From NCBI RefSeq assembly GCF_028389875.1, contig NC_084682.1, positions 2,056,001 through 2,120,000 of the forward strand: a stretch of 64,000 bases of DNA, in the 5' to 3' direction. The notes beneath the pieces are model-generated. The model was not told where the DNA came from, did no database searches, and saw only the letters and a program-made list of their open reading frames with translations. This document shows, one piece after another, positions 45,901-57,199 of this stretch. The translations under genes were made by a program, and so were the position numbers. This stretch comes from Rhea pennata (Eukaryota > Chordata > Aves > Rheiformes > Rheidae). The number at the start of each line of letters is the position of its first letter. Position 1 is the first letter of the stretch.

Positions 45901-48900
45901 TGCTCTGAATGCAGGATTTCCCATTATTGCACTGGAAGAGAAAGAGTAAAAAAACCTCTTTCCAACCACTGCTACAGGCAAAAAAATAGAAGAATAGTTG
46001 AAGATCAGATGAGCCAAGTACACAGCCCTGCCTTTGTCTGTGCCACCTGTGGTACCTATGAAGAATAGCAGCAAAACAGAGCAGCACAGCGGCAAACATA
46101 CTCTGAGCACTGGCGCCGGGAGAGGCCTCGGCTGCACGTTCAGCTGCGCGTTGGCCTGTGCCACGCAAAGCCCCGAGACAGAAGAGCAGCACAGAGTCAG
46201 CTTGCCCCGCCTCATGTGAAACAAGCATCTCCTTCCCTTTCCTCTTGGGTTGAGTTTCTGCACGGCTGCATAGGTTGGGGGTATCACATGAGCCTACAGT
46301 CACTGTGCATACTTGCTGCGTGCAAGCGGTCAGACCGCACAGTCGGGCCTTCAAGCCACAAGTGCCATGAAAATCACCTAACTGATACTTCCCATTGCCT
46401 CTCCTGTTGCTGGTGGCCTTTTCCTGATCAAGTGCCATGCTGACACAGCTCCCGGCCACCGGAAGAGCCAAGCTGGACAGGGGTCCCCAGCAAACAAAGC
46501 CGTGCTCTCCAACTTGCTACGGCCTGTGCCCCCAGTCCCCCATGCCAGCGCTGCTCCCTGTGAGTCAGGTACCCTCTGCACCGGCAGGCACGCTGCAGGC
46601 CCGCGCGTGCTCTCGCTGTGCGCACCGGAGTGCCATGCCTTTCTGCACCCACCCGGCAAGACAGCATTAACAGAGGCACGCTGGGGCTGTGCTGCTGGCT
46701 GGCAAGAACTGAGGCGGGGGAGGAGGAGGGGTTCTAAATAAGCAGACAAAAATCTGCTTCTGAATGGAAGAACAACCTCAGGGTGCTGTTTGGTCCTTGG
46801 GGCTGACCAGCTGGTGATCTGGTAGTACCCAGGTGTCTCTGCCATCACATTCTCATTTGCTGATCTGATCCACTTAATTGATTAATTAACCTTGCAGTAG
46901 CTCTGACCCACAGCTAGTCCCCTCCTAGACTCTGCCTTGGTCTTCCCCATCTATGGAGACCAGCTGCTGCTGCATGCTCATCTCCCTGGGCTACCATGTT
47001 CCCTGACCACTACTGGTGGTGCCACAGATGGTGGGGGGCTCCCTTGGGTAGCCAGGGGTCCCCAGGTTCCTCAGCCCTGGAGGCATGAGGTCCTTGGCCC
47101 CAGTGACATGGAGGCCATGCCCCATGGGACCAGTGCAGCCTCCTTTCTCCCATGGAGGTTGATGGGTTCTGCCCTTTGCCTCATCTGCATAATTAGGGGT
47201 AGGGGAAGTGAGCAGCTAATTACAGGCTGGAGGTGACTCTGATCTTCAAAACCTCCAGGTTCTTTCTATGTAGCTCCCAGTCAGCTCTGTCCCTGGGTGT
47301 GAGCCTACGATAAAGGAGTAATACTTCTCCAGCACGTACCATGGCAGGGACATTACTTCTGCCTTACTGCTGTCATGGGGCTGGAGCTCCCCACCAGAAG
47401 AGCAACTGTGCTGCAGACTCACAGCTCAAAGTTGGTTCTGCTCTGGTAAGTCCCACTGCCTTGCATCAGGTACTGTGAATGTTTTTGCTGTATCTAAAGT
47501 CAAAGCTGTAGAGTTTCACTTGCAGTTGGGTTGGCCAAGAGGACTAATGTGCTAGAGGAGATGCCTGTGGTAGTTGTTCTCTTTAGGGCTGAGCTTGATG
47601 TGCATCTTTCCAGGGCTGGTTAGCCAGTGCAGTTTGCCATTGCCTTTTATCTGAGCTACGCTGGGTTGCCTGACATCAGAGTGGCCCCTCTCTAAACAAG
47701 GGGATTTCCAAAAGCAAAAGATAATAATATTTATACAGTGGTTTGTGTATTGGGTGTTCCAGTCCCTCAGAAAGGTTGCTGCTCGCTCTTCTGTTTCACA
47801 TCTTGCGATAGCTGGTTTTTATTCCTCTAGCTCTGTTTCCCAGAAATAGTTATGTTAATAAAGGCTGAAATTCCCAAAGGAAAGCATTCCTGGCTTGGAT
47901 CTCCTTTAAAAGGCCTGAAAATACCTCTTAAAAAGCTCCAAAAATCTAGGCAAACAGGCAGATATTATTGTTAAATACGCTGTAATCTCTATTGCTTGTC
48001 AGTCTTTGAACAATGTGTTGGCAAGTCTGCACTTGTCTCTTATTCAGGTACTGTTATTTTGGGGGCTTATCTTGCAGTCAGAATTGAGATGCTGGTTTGT
48101 ACAGCAACGTGACCAGCACCTGGCAGAGGTGAGAGCATCTCTAGGCTCTTCTCTCCCTTGGCTGCAGGAAACTCTGCAAGGGTGTGACTCAGTAGCCAAA
48201 TCACCTGGCCAGCGCACATGGCTGGGTGGTGCTGTGGGAGAACTGGGAATCTGCAGAGCAGCTGTAGACTGCAGGACCTGAGAGGTACCCTAACAAACTT
48301 AGTGCATGGGGAGGAACAGGAAAACCTAGAACACTGCTCTCCAGAAAAAGCAGAGAAACTGAAGCCCCTGGTTTCTTTCTTAGAGCATCATCTGGGATTC
48401 GAAGCAGGTTTGTGGGCTGGGTATAGGAAATGTCAGTACTGAAGCAAACCTTCTCCTTCCCAGGAGAGGTGAAGTTATTCATTTTAGAGATGACAAATGT
48501 TCTTTAATGTTGCAGTAAAGAGAAGAGTCAATATTGCAGGCACTGAATGAACGAGCCTGCTCAGGGCTCTTCATAGCCAGGCTGAGCAGCAAATTGCTAC
48601 AGAAATGGTCTTGCAGAATGACATTAAAACACATTTCAATAGAGCATAAACTGCAGTTGTTCTCAGGGTCAGGTCTTGCTTGTACTGAGTCCAGGGGAGT
48701 TTAGATTTGGCTTGAGGCCTTCAGCCAGGCCTGGCTTTCCTGGGTGTTACAGTAGTGACTGCTGCTCACTCTGTAGAGCTGAGGGGATGTGTCAAAACCA
48801 CCAGCTTCCTGCTCCTTTTCCAGTCTCTCCACCAGTGGTTTGCTCTGCTGGAGCTCTTTGCTTTGCTGTTTTTGGATATGGTTGGATGTGTTACACAGAT

Positions 48901-51900
48901 TCCTTTCAGGAGGGTGACTGGAGCCATTGGCACATGATACAGGAGAAAAAGCAGTTTTGCTTTGAAATGGAAAAGAGGAATGGGAAACAGGACTAAGCGG
49001 TGGAGTAACTGGGGGTATGATGCCTGCTGCCTCGGCTCTACCTTATGCCTTTAACCAAACCCTTTTCTGACTATGTTCAGTCTTTTTAAGCAAGTAGAGA
49101 AGTGTGGCTATCAGATGTCAAATCAAGATCATAATCTGTTTCCCCAAAGCTTTGAGCAGGCTTGGCTGCTTGTACAGCACCAAGAACTGCCAGGTCCCCA
49201 GTACTTGCAAAAACACAGCAGTATTTTCCCAAAGGGGCAGTATTTTAGTTTCAGGGTTAGGGTTAGTTTCAAGCGTGACTATTCCTTATGTGAGAAACTC
49301 GAAAGTAGGCTGCAGAAGGTCCCAGGCTTATCATTGCTCAGTGACCCCAGATCAGATGGGCTCAGTCTACAAGCATGATGCTCTATTTCTCTCAGTGCAG
49401 TGTTACCTCCTCCACACACCTGAAACTCAGGTTGCTCCTGTGACCTGAGCCAGCTCTCTCTAGGCTACAGGGCTGATGAACCCTAATTAGCCCACCCCAG
49501 ACTGCTGCGACACCCCCTTAGGAGGGGTGGCAGCAGACACCTGTGTCGCGGCTAGTCTCCCCTCTGTGGGCGCTGACTGCAGCCAGGCCGCGAGGGCTGA
49601 GAGCAACGCGGGGCTCTGCGCAGACTGGCTCAGCCTGTGGTGGTGTGGATAAGGACAGGAGCATGGTGCACCCCGGCTACTTTACAGACCATTGGGGGCT
49701 TTAAGCAACTTCTAGATCAGTCTAATGAGCCTAGCTGATGAGCTCTTAAATGCCTAGCAGTGCTTCATCAGCCTGTTATAACTTAGAGAAGCCAGCTCCC
49801 TGCGTCATGAGCCAAAGCCATCAGTGAGCAAACCCAGCAGGTATGTCCGGTGACCCACGGTCTCCTGCTTGCTGACAGCCAGGACATGGCACATATCTCC
49901 CCGGCTGTGGAGTGCCCTGCAGGAGAGGGGAGGAAGGATTTACCATCAGCAGTTAGATGTGACTCAACAAGACAGGAGGACAACAGATGAGCTGGAAGTG
50001 GGGCAGGAGGCAAGGCAGGGCAGTAGTTAGCTAAGCTTATCCAGCAAGGCACATTTGTGCAGCCTGGCTCCTTTATCTGCTCTTCTCTCGGCACCAAAGG
50101 AGCAGAAAATGGGGTGGCTGAGGTTTTTGGAAGGAACTAGGCGAAGGGTTGTTATGTGGACCATCAGTCGCGGTCCTGGCTGACTGCTCTCCCCCTGCCT
50201 GCGTGGCTCTCGCAGGCGCGGAGAGGCAGCTCCGCAGCAGCTTTATTCATGCTACTATTTCCTCCCCGAGCCTAGCGGAGCCTGCCCACGGGCATGCTAC
50301 GCGCTCCCTGCCGTGCAGCCGCCCCCTCCTCGCCTTTGTGGAGCGGGAACAGTCAAGGCTGCTTCCTCTCCGCTTGACAGCTGGATCCTGCCAGCTGCTA
50401 ACAAAAACCCCTCGCCACGGGGGCACCCCGCAGGCATCGCACGGTGGCAGGGAAAGGCCTGAAATGGGGAGCAGGAGCCCGCTGAGATTTATAAACTCCT
50501 GAATGATATGGCCACTCTGCTCTGGGGACAAGCCCCCCTCAGCAAATAGCACAAGGATTTTATGCAAGGGAAAAGGAAAAAAAAAAAAACTTTTTCTAAA
50601 GCATTTTTTTTTGGAGCTGCTGGCTCCTGGCCTGCTCTCCTGCACTAACACGCTGTGCTCTGTGTGTCAGTAGCTTGAGAGAGCAGCAGGGTGGCACAGG
50701 GCTAGCCTGCAGGACCAGCTGCATCTCACTTAAACTTGGGTTAGGTGCATCAAATGCTCTGGAAAACCAGCATTAAGCCTTGGGGAGGCACAAGCTGGCC
50801 CTATAGCTATGTGCAGTGTCAGTCCTGCAGTCAGTTGAACACCAGTGACCGTTTCTGAACTCGCTGCTCTCAAAGCAAGTAGAGACTTGGTCTTTTCTGA
50901 AGTGCTAAACTTTAGTTTCGTGTTGGTCAATGGCACCTGGATTGCAGGAGGATGTGGAAAAGCTCTGCTGCTCCATCCTTGCTCCCTGCAGTCCGCACTC
51001 TGTTTTCCAGTCTGTGTGCGACCCCATGCAGGTAACCAGGGGACCTGCATGGGGAGGGGCCTGGGCTGCACGGAGCAGACCCACAACCTGCTCTGTTTTC
51101 TGGGGTGCTGCAAGATGGAGCCTTGTTTTTCTCCTGATGATGTGCCCTGCAGAGTCAGAGCTGATAAAAGGGAGAAGCTTTTCCCCTATTAGTTGAGGAA
51201 AGCATGGAGAACTAGCCTGCCAGTGTCTGCTGGGGACCTGAGCTGCTCAGCCTGCACCACAGGGCTGGTGTGGGTTGAGGCTGCAGGTGGTTTTGCCCTG
51301 TGTTTACGCAGCAGAGTGGTGCTCTGGGGCAGCCACTTGCGGGCTGCGAGGCTGAGGCCGAGCTCCATCAGTCACCATAAAATCAAAGGCAGCTGCAAAT
51401 TCCTTGCAACATTCCCTGGAAATTGTCTGGTACTTCCTTCTCGCCCAGACGTTTCCGGGGCTCTGCCAACTGCTGTGTGCTCTAAATACAGCCTTGCTTA
51501 TCCAGAGGATCTCAAAGGCCTGAAGCCCTCCGCAAACCCGAGTGCGCAGTGGTGGCAGGACTGCCGTCTGGGTGGGCGGCGGGGGCTGAGATCCCTTACC
51601 AAGTCCACGCAGCACAGGGCAATAAAAGCAGAAAGCGAGAGCTGAAGCAAAAGCAGAAAGAAACCACGATGGAAATAGGCTAGTTCACAGCACCCGGCCT
51701 CCCGCCAGCAGCAGCTGTACGGAATGAGGTCACTTTCTGAGCACATCAATGGGGTTGCTTAGGGTAACAGGAAGGGAGGCTAATTTTAATCAATTAATTG
51801 GAAATCAAGTTTACACGCAGCAGCAAATGTTTCCCGTGTAAGCAGCCCAGGGCCAGCGCCCCTCTCATCTCCCGGTGCATAGCTCTCTGTACGCCTGAGG

Positions 51901-53600
51901 CGTCCCAGACCCGTATTTGTATGGAGAGTCGCTCGCAGAACGGACAGTGAGCGAATTCCAATTTCCTTCATGAATAGGGACTCCTGGCCCCGCGAACTGC
52001 TGCTCAAACCTCCCTCCCCTAACAGGAAGGGACGCGCCGCTGCCCTCCGTGCTCCGAGATGGAACGTTTACAAAGGGGGAAAAGTCCCCGTCGTGCCTGG
52101 GCCTCCTCCGCAAAGCGCTGTTTGAGAAGCGCCAGGTAACCCAACTCCCCTTCCTCGGCGCGGCAGGACGTGCGGCTCCACCTGTTGCGCCGTCCTGCCG
52201 GGAGACCCAAACCTGCTGCGCGGTTATTCTCTGAAGGGGGAGAGTAGCTGGGCGAGAGCTCCGCTTTCGCTTCGGTTCTTGCTTTCTGCTTTTACTGCCC
52301 TGCGCTGAAGCACTGCGCGGACTTGGTAAGGCATCGCGGCCCCCGCCGAGAGCAGACCGCGAGCCGTAGTGCTGGAAATCAGAAGTGCCGCGCGTGCCCC
52401 CAGCGGCGTTTTCAGGCCTGTGGTGCCTGCGTGCCCAAGGAAGGGTGTGCAGGGAATTCAGCTTCCCCTTTCAGGCTTCGCTCCCAAGCAGCAGGGGACC
52501 TGGGGCTGCGATTCAAAGATTTCTCTGCTCTCGGCAAGCGCCAGAACCCTATCTGCTAGATGCTCCTGTTCCTGTTCGCCTTGCGGTCGCTCAGCGTGTC
52601 TTTTTTTGAAGTGCTAAATCGGCGTGCATGTGGCGAGGGTTGTGTATTTGGAGATGAAAGGGGCTGGGAGAAGCTTGCCATATATGATTTGAGGCACAAA
52701 CACCACCCTCTAGGGAAAACCAAGCTGGCATGAGGCCCTGGAAGGAAGGAAGGAAGGAAGGAAGGGGTGGCTGTTTCTGCTCCTTGGGCCCAACACAGCG
52801 GTGAGAAGCCAGAAGGCTTCTACCACAACAGCTTCACGCAGAGCACCTTTCGGGTGCCTTTCTTTCCCTCTTCATCCCTGACTCCTACCTGTACCCCCAG
52901 GTGTGTGATATGGCTGGTTTCCTGGTACGACACTGATATAGTTGCTCAAACCAGAAGTCTCAGTCTGAGGCTCTCTCTCGCTCTCATATTGGCTTCAATT
53001 TTTCTAACCCTCCCCAAAACTTACTTAGCCAGAAGGTTTCCCCCACCACCATCATGCATTTCTGAGCACTAAAATGGTACAAACTCTCCTGCCTTTCCAG
53101 TTGTGAAGTTGGAAACAGTTATGGAAGTCAAGTGAGTGACTTTCAAGTGGTGCCAGAGGCAGGAGCAGATCCTTCAGAGTTGAGGCAGTTTGGATGAAAT
53201 CCCTGGGATTTCTCCTTTGTTTCTGCAGGGGGTGGATGGGATGAGCACAAGACCCTTGTAATCCCTCAGCGGCCGGAAGGACACGCAAAGCTATGCTTTC
53301 ACCACGTCTAGGCATAAATTGGTTAAAAGCCACCGCTGCTGTTGCTGCCCTCCTGATGTTCACTGGGGTCACTTAGCCAAATCCCAGCAGCAGGTTTCTG
53401 CAGGTGGGAACTGGTGCCAGCACTCCCAATTGGGAGAGTTGGGCTTGTGCCGCCTGGGAATCGGCCCCGTGGAGCCGGCGGGTAGGAAGCAAGCAGCGAG
53501 CTTGCCCCTGGCCACGCAGGAGCGTCGGCGTGCCCGAAGGTGGATGACAGGCTCTGGGAGCAGGAACGTGTTTCCTGCTAGAGCAGGGACAGCTGATCTA
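42971..53600. other. DUSP14 upstream/intron-1 region with no supported gene
   Basis: About 10.6 kb of GC-moderate sequence, presumably intron 1 of DUSP14 on the - strand if the promoter near 54.35 kb is correct. Many 60-200 codon frames are open on both strands, but none shows a domain or splice-bounded continuity (for example the frame at 45851-46471). Visible content: a (GGAA)n run at 52740-52765, moderately CpG-rich sequence at 50150-50460 and 51860-52420, and a two-copy telomere-like TTAGGG stretch at 49252-49266. Confidence 0.4.
52740..52765 (+). repeat. (GGAA)n microsatellite
   Basis: About six uninterrupted GGAA units. Each is an ETS-type core, so the tract can act as a regulatory microsatellite, but here it is most simply a simple repeat. 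Confidence 0.85.
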
Positions 53601-53639
53601 GGGTATCGTAAGGGGAAACGTTCTGTCCGTGCTAATCTC

Positions 53640-54640
53640 TCCGCCGTTCCCGTGGCGGCAGCGCTGGGGATAAACCGCACTTCCAACGTGCTCTTAGGGC
53701 AGCTGTCGATGTTCAGAGCTTCAGGGCTACGTCCCGGCCTCCCGCCGGCCAAGCGCCGGCCGTCGAGGACCGGCGTCGCCCAAAGCAGCCGTTCCGCGGC
53801 TGAGTCGAGGACCTGGCGCGCGCGCGCCCGGGCCGCTCTCCGGGCCACCCCGGAGCGAGGGGGCCCGGCGGGACGCGCGCTCCCCCCGCGCCCCGGCCGC
53901 CCCCCGCCGGGCCAGGGGGGCTTCGCCCGCCCGTCCCGCAAACCCCGCTGCGCCGCCGCCCTCGCGCCTGCCGGGCTCGCGCCGCGTTTAGCCGCAGAAG
54001 CGTGGGTTTGGGGTTCTTCAGCTTTTTTTTTTTTTTTTCCTTTTTTTTTTGGGGGGGGCACCCGCGGGCCCGGCCTGTCCCGAGGCTCCTCCGCCGGGGC
54101 GCACGGCGGAGCCCCGGCGGCTCAGCCCGCCGCCTGCCTCCCTCCCTCCCTGCGGCCGCCGGGCCAGGCCGAGGGCCCCGGCCGCGCTCCGGCTTCCCCG
54201 CGGCGGCGACTTCCCCGGCGATGGCGACGCGGGGCAGCGCCCCCCCCCCCCCTTCCTCCTCCTCCTCCTCCTCTCGGGCGCGGGTCGCCGCCCCCGCTCT
54301 TACCATGGCTCCGCCGCGGCTCCGGGCTCCTTCCCCGGCGTCCCAGCGCGGGCGGGCGGGCGGCGGCTGCGGGACTTTTATCCGCCGGCGCGGCGCGGCG
54401 CGGCGAGGCGAGCGGGGCTCCGCGTCCGCGCGCCGCGGCCACCTGATCGCGGCGCTGCCGGGGCCGCCCCGCCCCGCCCCGCCCGCCGTGCGGCCGTTAC
54501 CAGGCTACGGCTCTGCCCGCGGGCGGCCGGCGCTGGCGCCCGGCCCGCCGTTAAAGGCGCCGCGCCGCGCCCCCTGCGGGCGAGGGGGGGCCCGGGCCTG
54601 TGCCCCGGGGGGAAGAGGGAGGGAAGGGACGCGGCAGGAT
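53640..54640 (-). promoter_or_regulatory. Strong CpG island, probable DUSP14 promoter
   Basis: This is one of the densest CpG stretches in the window, extremely GC-rich on both sides of 54.0-54.5 kb. On the - strand it holds a TATA-like GGATAAAAG (plus 54374-54382) about 70 bp before a strong splice donor at 54303, so a short first exon is likely. The same island holds a T/G homopolymer block (about 54022-54058). Long open frames in both directions are composition artefacts. It is assigned to DUSP14 because TADA2A is transcribed from the right of the window. Confidence 0.6.
54304..54350 (-). other. Candidate DUSP14 non-coding exon 1
   Basis: On the - strand, GAGCCATG|GTAAGA is a very good donor (GT at plus 54303-54302) about 70 nt after the TATA-like GATAAAAG. 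The 5' edge (about 54350) is estimated from TATA spacing. The exon ends in ATG. Joined to the coding exon at 40335 it would read ATG-TGA, a start-stop element; joined to the 42190 candidate it would open an 8-codon uORF. Confidence 0.4.
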
Positions 54641-54642
54641 CC

Positions 54643-55152
54643 GTGTGGGGTCCTGAGGTGGGTGCGCCGTGGGGAGAGGAAGGTGGGGGGGTCCCTGTGG
54701 GGTCCTGGGGTGGGTGCGCCGTGGGGAGAGGAAGGTGGGGGGGTCCCTGTGGGGTCCTGAGGTGGGTGCGCCGTGGGGAGAGGAAGGTGGGGGGGTCCCT
54801 GTGGGGTCCTGGGGTGGGTGCGCCGTGGGGAGAGGAAGGTGGGGGGGTCCCTGTGGGGTCCTGAGGTGGGTGCGCCGTGGGGAGAGGAAGGTGGGGGGGT
54901 CCCTGTGGGGTCCTGAGGTGGGTGCGCCGTGGGGAGAGGAAGGTGGGGGGGTCCCTGTGGGGTCCTGAGGTGGGTGCGCCGTGGGGAGAGGAAGGTGGGG
55001 GGGTCAATGTGGGGTCCTGAGGTGGGTGCGCCATGGGGAGAGGAAGGTGGGGGGGTCCCTGTGGGGTCCTGAGGTGGGTGCGCCGTGGGGAGAGGAAGGT
55101 GGGGGGGTCCCTGTGGGGTCCTGAGGTGGGTGCGCCGTGGGGAGAGGAAGGT
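54643..55152 (+). repeat. 52-bp GC-rich minisatellite (near-perfect array, about 10 copies)
   Basis: The unit runs from ggtgggtgcgccgtggggag through aggaaggtgggggggtccct to gtggggtcctga. Anchor gcgcc recurs every 52 bp (for example 54664 and 54716). An A/G variant (tcctgagg or tcctgggg) alternates A-G-A-G-A over the first five units and is A afterwards, so a 104-bp higher-order period is visible. Because one unit has no stop in any - frame, and 52 is not a multiple of 3, all - frames stay open for hundreds of codons. This is not a gene. Confidence 0.95.
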
Positions 55153-55510
55153 GGTGGGGTTGAGGTCGGTGTCCCATGAGGAGAGAAAGGTGCGGGGTCC
55201 GTGTGGGGCTGAGGTGGGTGCCCCACGGGGACATGAAGGTGGTGGGGTTGAGGTGGGTGCCCCGTGGAGAGATGGAGGTGGCAAGATCGATGTGGGACTG
55301 AGATGGGTGCCCCAAGGGGATGTGAAGGTGGTGGGGCTGAGGTGGCAGCCCCATGGAGAGATGGAGGTGGTGGGGTCAATGTGGGGCTGAGGTGGGTGCC
55401 CCATGGGGGCATGAAGGTGGTGGGATCCATGTGGGACTGAGGTGGGTGCCCCATGAGGGCATGAAGATGGTGGGGTCCCTGTGGGGCTGAGATGGGTGCC
55501 CCATGGGGAG
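55153..55510 (+). repeat. Diverged flank of the 52-bp minisatellite
   Basis: Units shorten to about 39-50 bp and drift (gaggtgggtgccccatgggg, aggtggtggggt and similar) but keep the same G-rich framework. This looks like the older, decayed edge of the array, with the near-perfect copies to the left being the younger part. Confidence 0.85.
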
Positions 55511-57190
55511 GGAGCTGCGCCACGGTTTTGCCCGCGAGCTGATAGGAGTCTGGACTCGGAGCCGTGGGCCTCCACGAGCCGTGGGATGGGGCTGCCAGAA
55601 ACGAAACATCTGGGGCAGAGGAGCGGAGGCTGCTGCCACCCCACCGGCCCCGAGCCCGGCCAGGGAGGCTCGTCCTGCTCCCGGCGCCTCGGCCGCGGGG
55701 CAGGGGAAGAGCCGGGTCGGTGCCGGCGGCGCGTTCCCGGCGGCGCTGGGCTCTCGTGACACCAGCCAGCCTGCGTCTCCCGGCCACGCGCACGCGGAGG
55801 CAGGCAGCAACGTGCCTCTGCTTTTAACCCCCTGCCTGCTGACGCCGTGCCGGCAGCCTCCGGAGCATCGCCGGCCTGGCCCGGTTTTGTTTGATTTCTT
55901 TTTTGTCACACGTTTGGACCAAAATAGCAAAATCGCTAATAGGAAGCTTCCCCTGCCTCTGAGCCCTCTGGCTTTTATCTCACTTGGGTAGGTTTCATGA
56001 CTCAGCAGCCCAGATGGAGCCATCCCTCACAGCCTTCAGCACCAAATCTGGTTATTGCTCCAGCGGCTGTTTTTCCGAGAGCCTATCTGCTTTATAACAG
56101 CCACCGCTCTTCCTTAAAACCCTGCCTCTCCAGCGAAGCAGCTCGGCACATTCAGCGCGGAGGTGGGCGAGGAACAAAAATAGACAAAACCTCAAAAGGC
56201 CAAAAAATGAAAACGTAGGAATTTTAGTTCTGTAAGCTCCCGGTCTCTCTGCCTCTGTGCTATATCAGATGTGTGCTCGTGCCTTCCCCGGAGTGGCACC
56301 AGTGCGATGGGCGATTTCGATGCCCTTCGCCAGCACTCGCCGAGCCGATCCGGCTGCTCCTGGCCTCGTGCTCGGAGAGCACGTGCGTTCCTGGGGTTGG
56401 GTTTTGTTCCCTTGCCCAGGAACATCGAACGAGGAGGGCATAGCTCGTCTTAAGGGATAGTCCTGGCTGCCCACCACACACCTGGAAGCTGAGTGGATTT
56501 CCCGTAGGGATCTCCCTGAGATGAGAAGGTCTCACATGTATGGAGAAGCTGAGGGACTGTCTCTAACCCTAGAGGTGTTGTAGGATGTGGGCAATGGGAT
56601 CGCTGTGGCTGGAGACTCTTGCAGCCATCCCAGGACAAATTCTGAGTGACGCTGGCAGCAGGCAGGAGGGAGTGAAGAGAACGGCCTCGGGGTCCTCCCA
56701 CGGCTCCGTGGGGTAGTCAACCCTAGTGAGCATCCAAATCACTCATCTCTCATCATCGGCGATTAAGTGAGAAAGAAAGATGTTCTTAGTCAGAGCTAGC
56801 TGCTTGCCGGGGTGGTCCTTAAATACTCACGCGACTGTGGACGGACGTGTTTAGCGTTGATGTAACTCAGGCTTTTAACCCTTCACCTTGCAGAGCACTT
56901 TGTGTGTTTGCACTGCAATTTAGAGGAGGTGAAGAGGGGAACTTAGGAGCCCTCTGCCCGGCGGATGCAGCACATGAAGCAGCTGCTGAAGTTAAAATGG
57001 GAACGTTTGCCCCTTGGAAGGATGCTCGCTCCGGGCTCGGAGCAGGGAGGAGGTGAACGAGGTGGCACTCCGAGAGCAGGCTGAGTGCTGCTAAAATGGC
57101 CGGTCTCCTTCACCCCTTTGTGCAGAAAGCAATTTTGGGCAAGGCTGATGTGCAAGTGGGAGTGAGAGGTTTCACCACCGAGCGCGGTGG
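55511..57190. other. Gene-free stretch with a GATA/NF-E2-like motif pair
   Basis: No supported coding region. 55640-55870 is CpG-rich. A TTATCT (GATA type, 55975-55980) and ATGACTCAGCA (NF-E2/MARE type, 55997-56007) lie close together. The remaining sequence is unremarkable. Confidence 0.4.
55975..56007 (-). promoter_or_regulatory. GATA and NF-E2/MARE-like motif pair
   Basis: On the - strand TGCTGAGTCAT (56007-55997) is the full NF-E2 consensus, followed by AGATAA (55980-55975). The pair spans 33 bp. Motif presence only; activity is unknown. Confidence 0.4.
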
Positions 57191-57199
57191 AGGCGTTGG

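Noticed and set aside
45851..46471. 206-codon - strand frame
   Set aside because: No recognisable domain, mixed Cys/Leu-rich composition, heavily overlapped by other frames on both strands, and inside the probable DUSP14 intron.
49252..49266. TTAGGG-like interstitial telomere repeat
   Set aside because: Only about two copies; too short to distinguish from chance.
53319..54864. Overlapping 200-375 codon frames on both strands in the CpG island
   Set aside because: Ala/Arg/Gly/Pro-rich on both strands at once, as expected from GC-rich DNA lacking stop codons.
54378..55793. Long - strand open frames (up to 471 codons) that read as Pro/His/Thr-rich repeats
   Set aside because: They are the translation of the 52-bp minisatellite, which has no stop in any - frame and cycles through all three. 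No start context, no splice structure, no domain.
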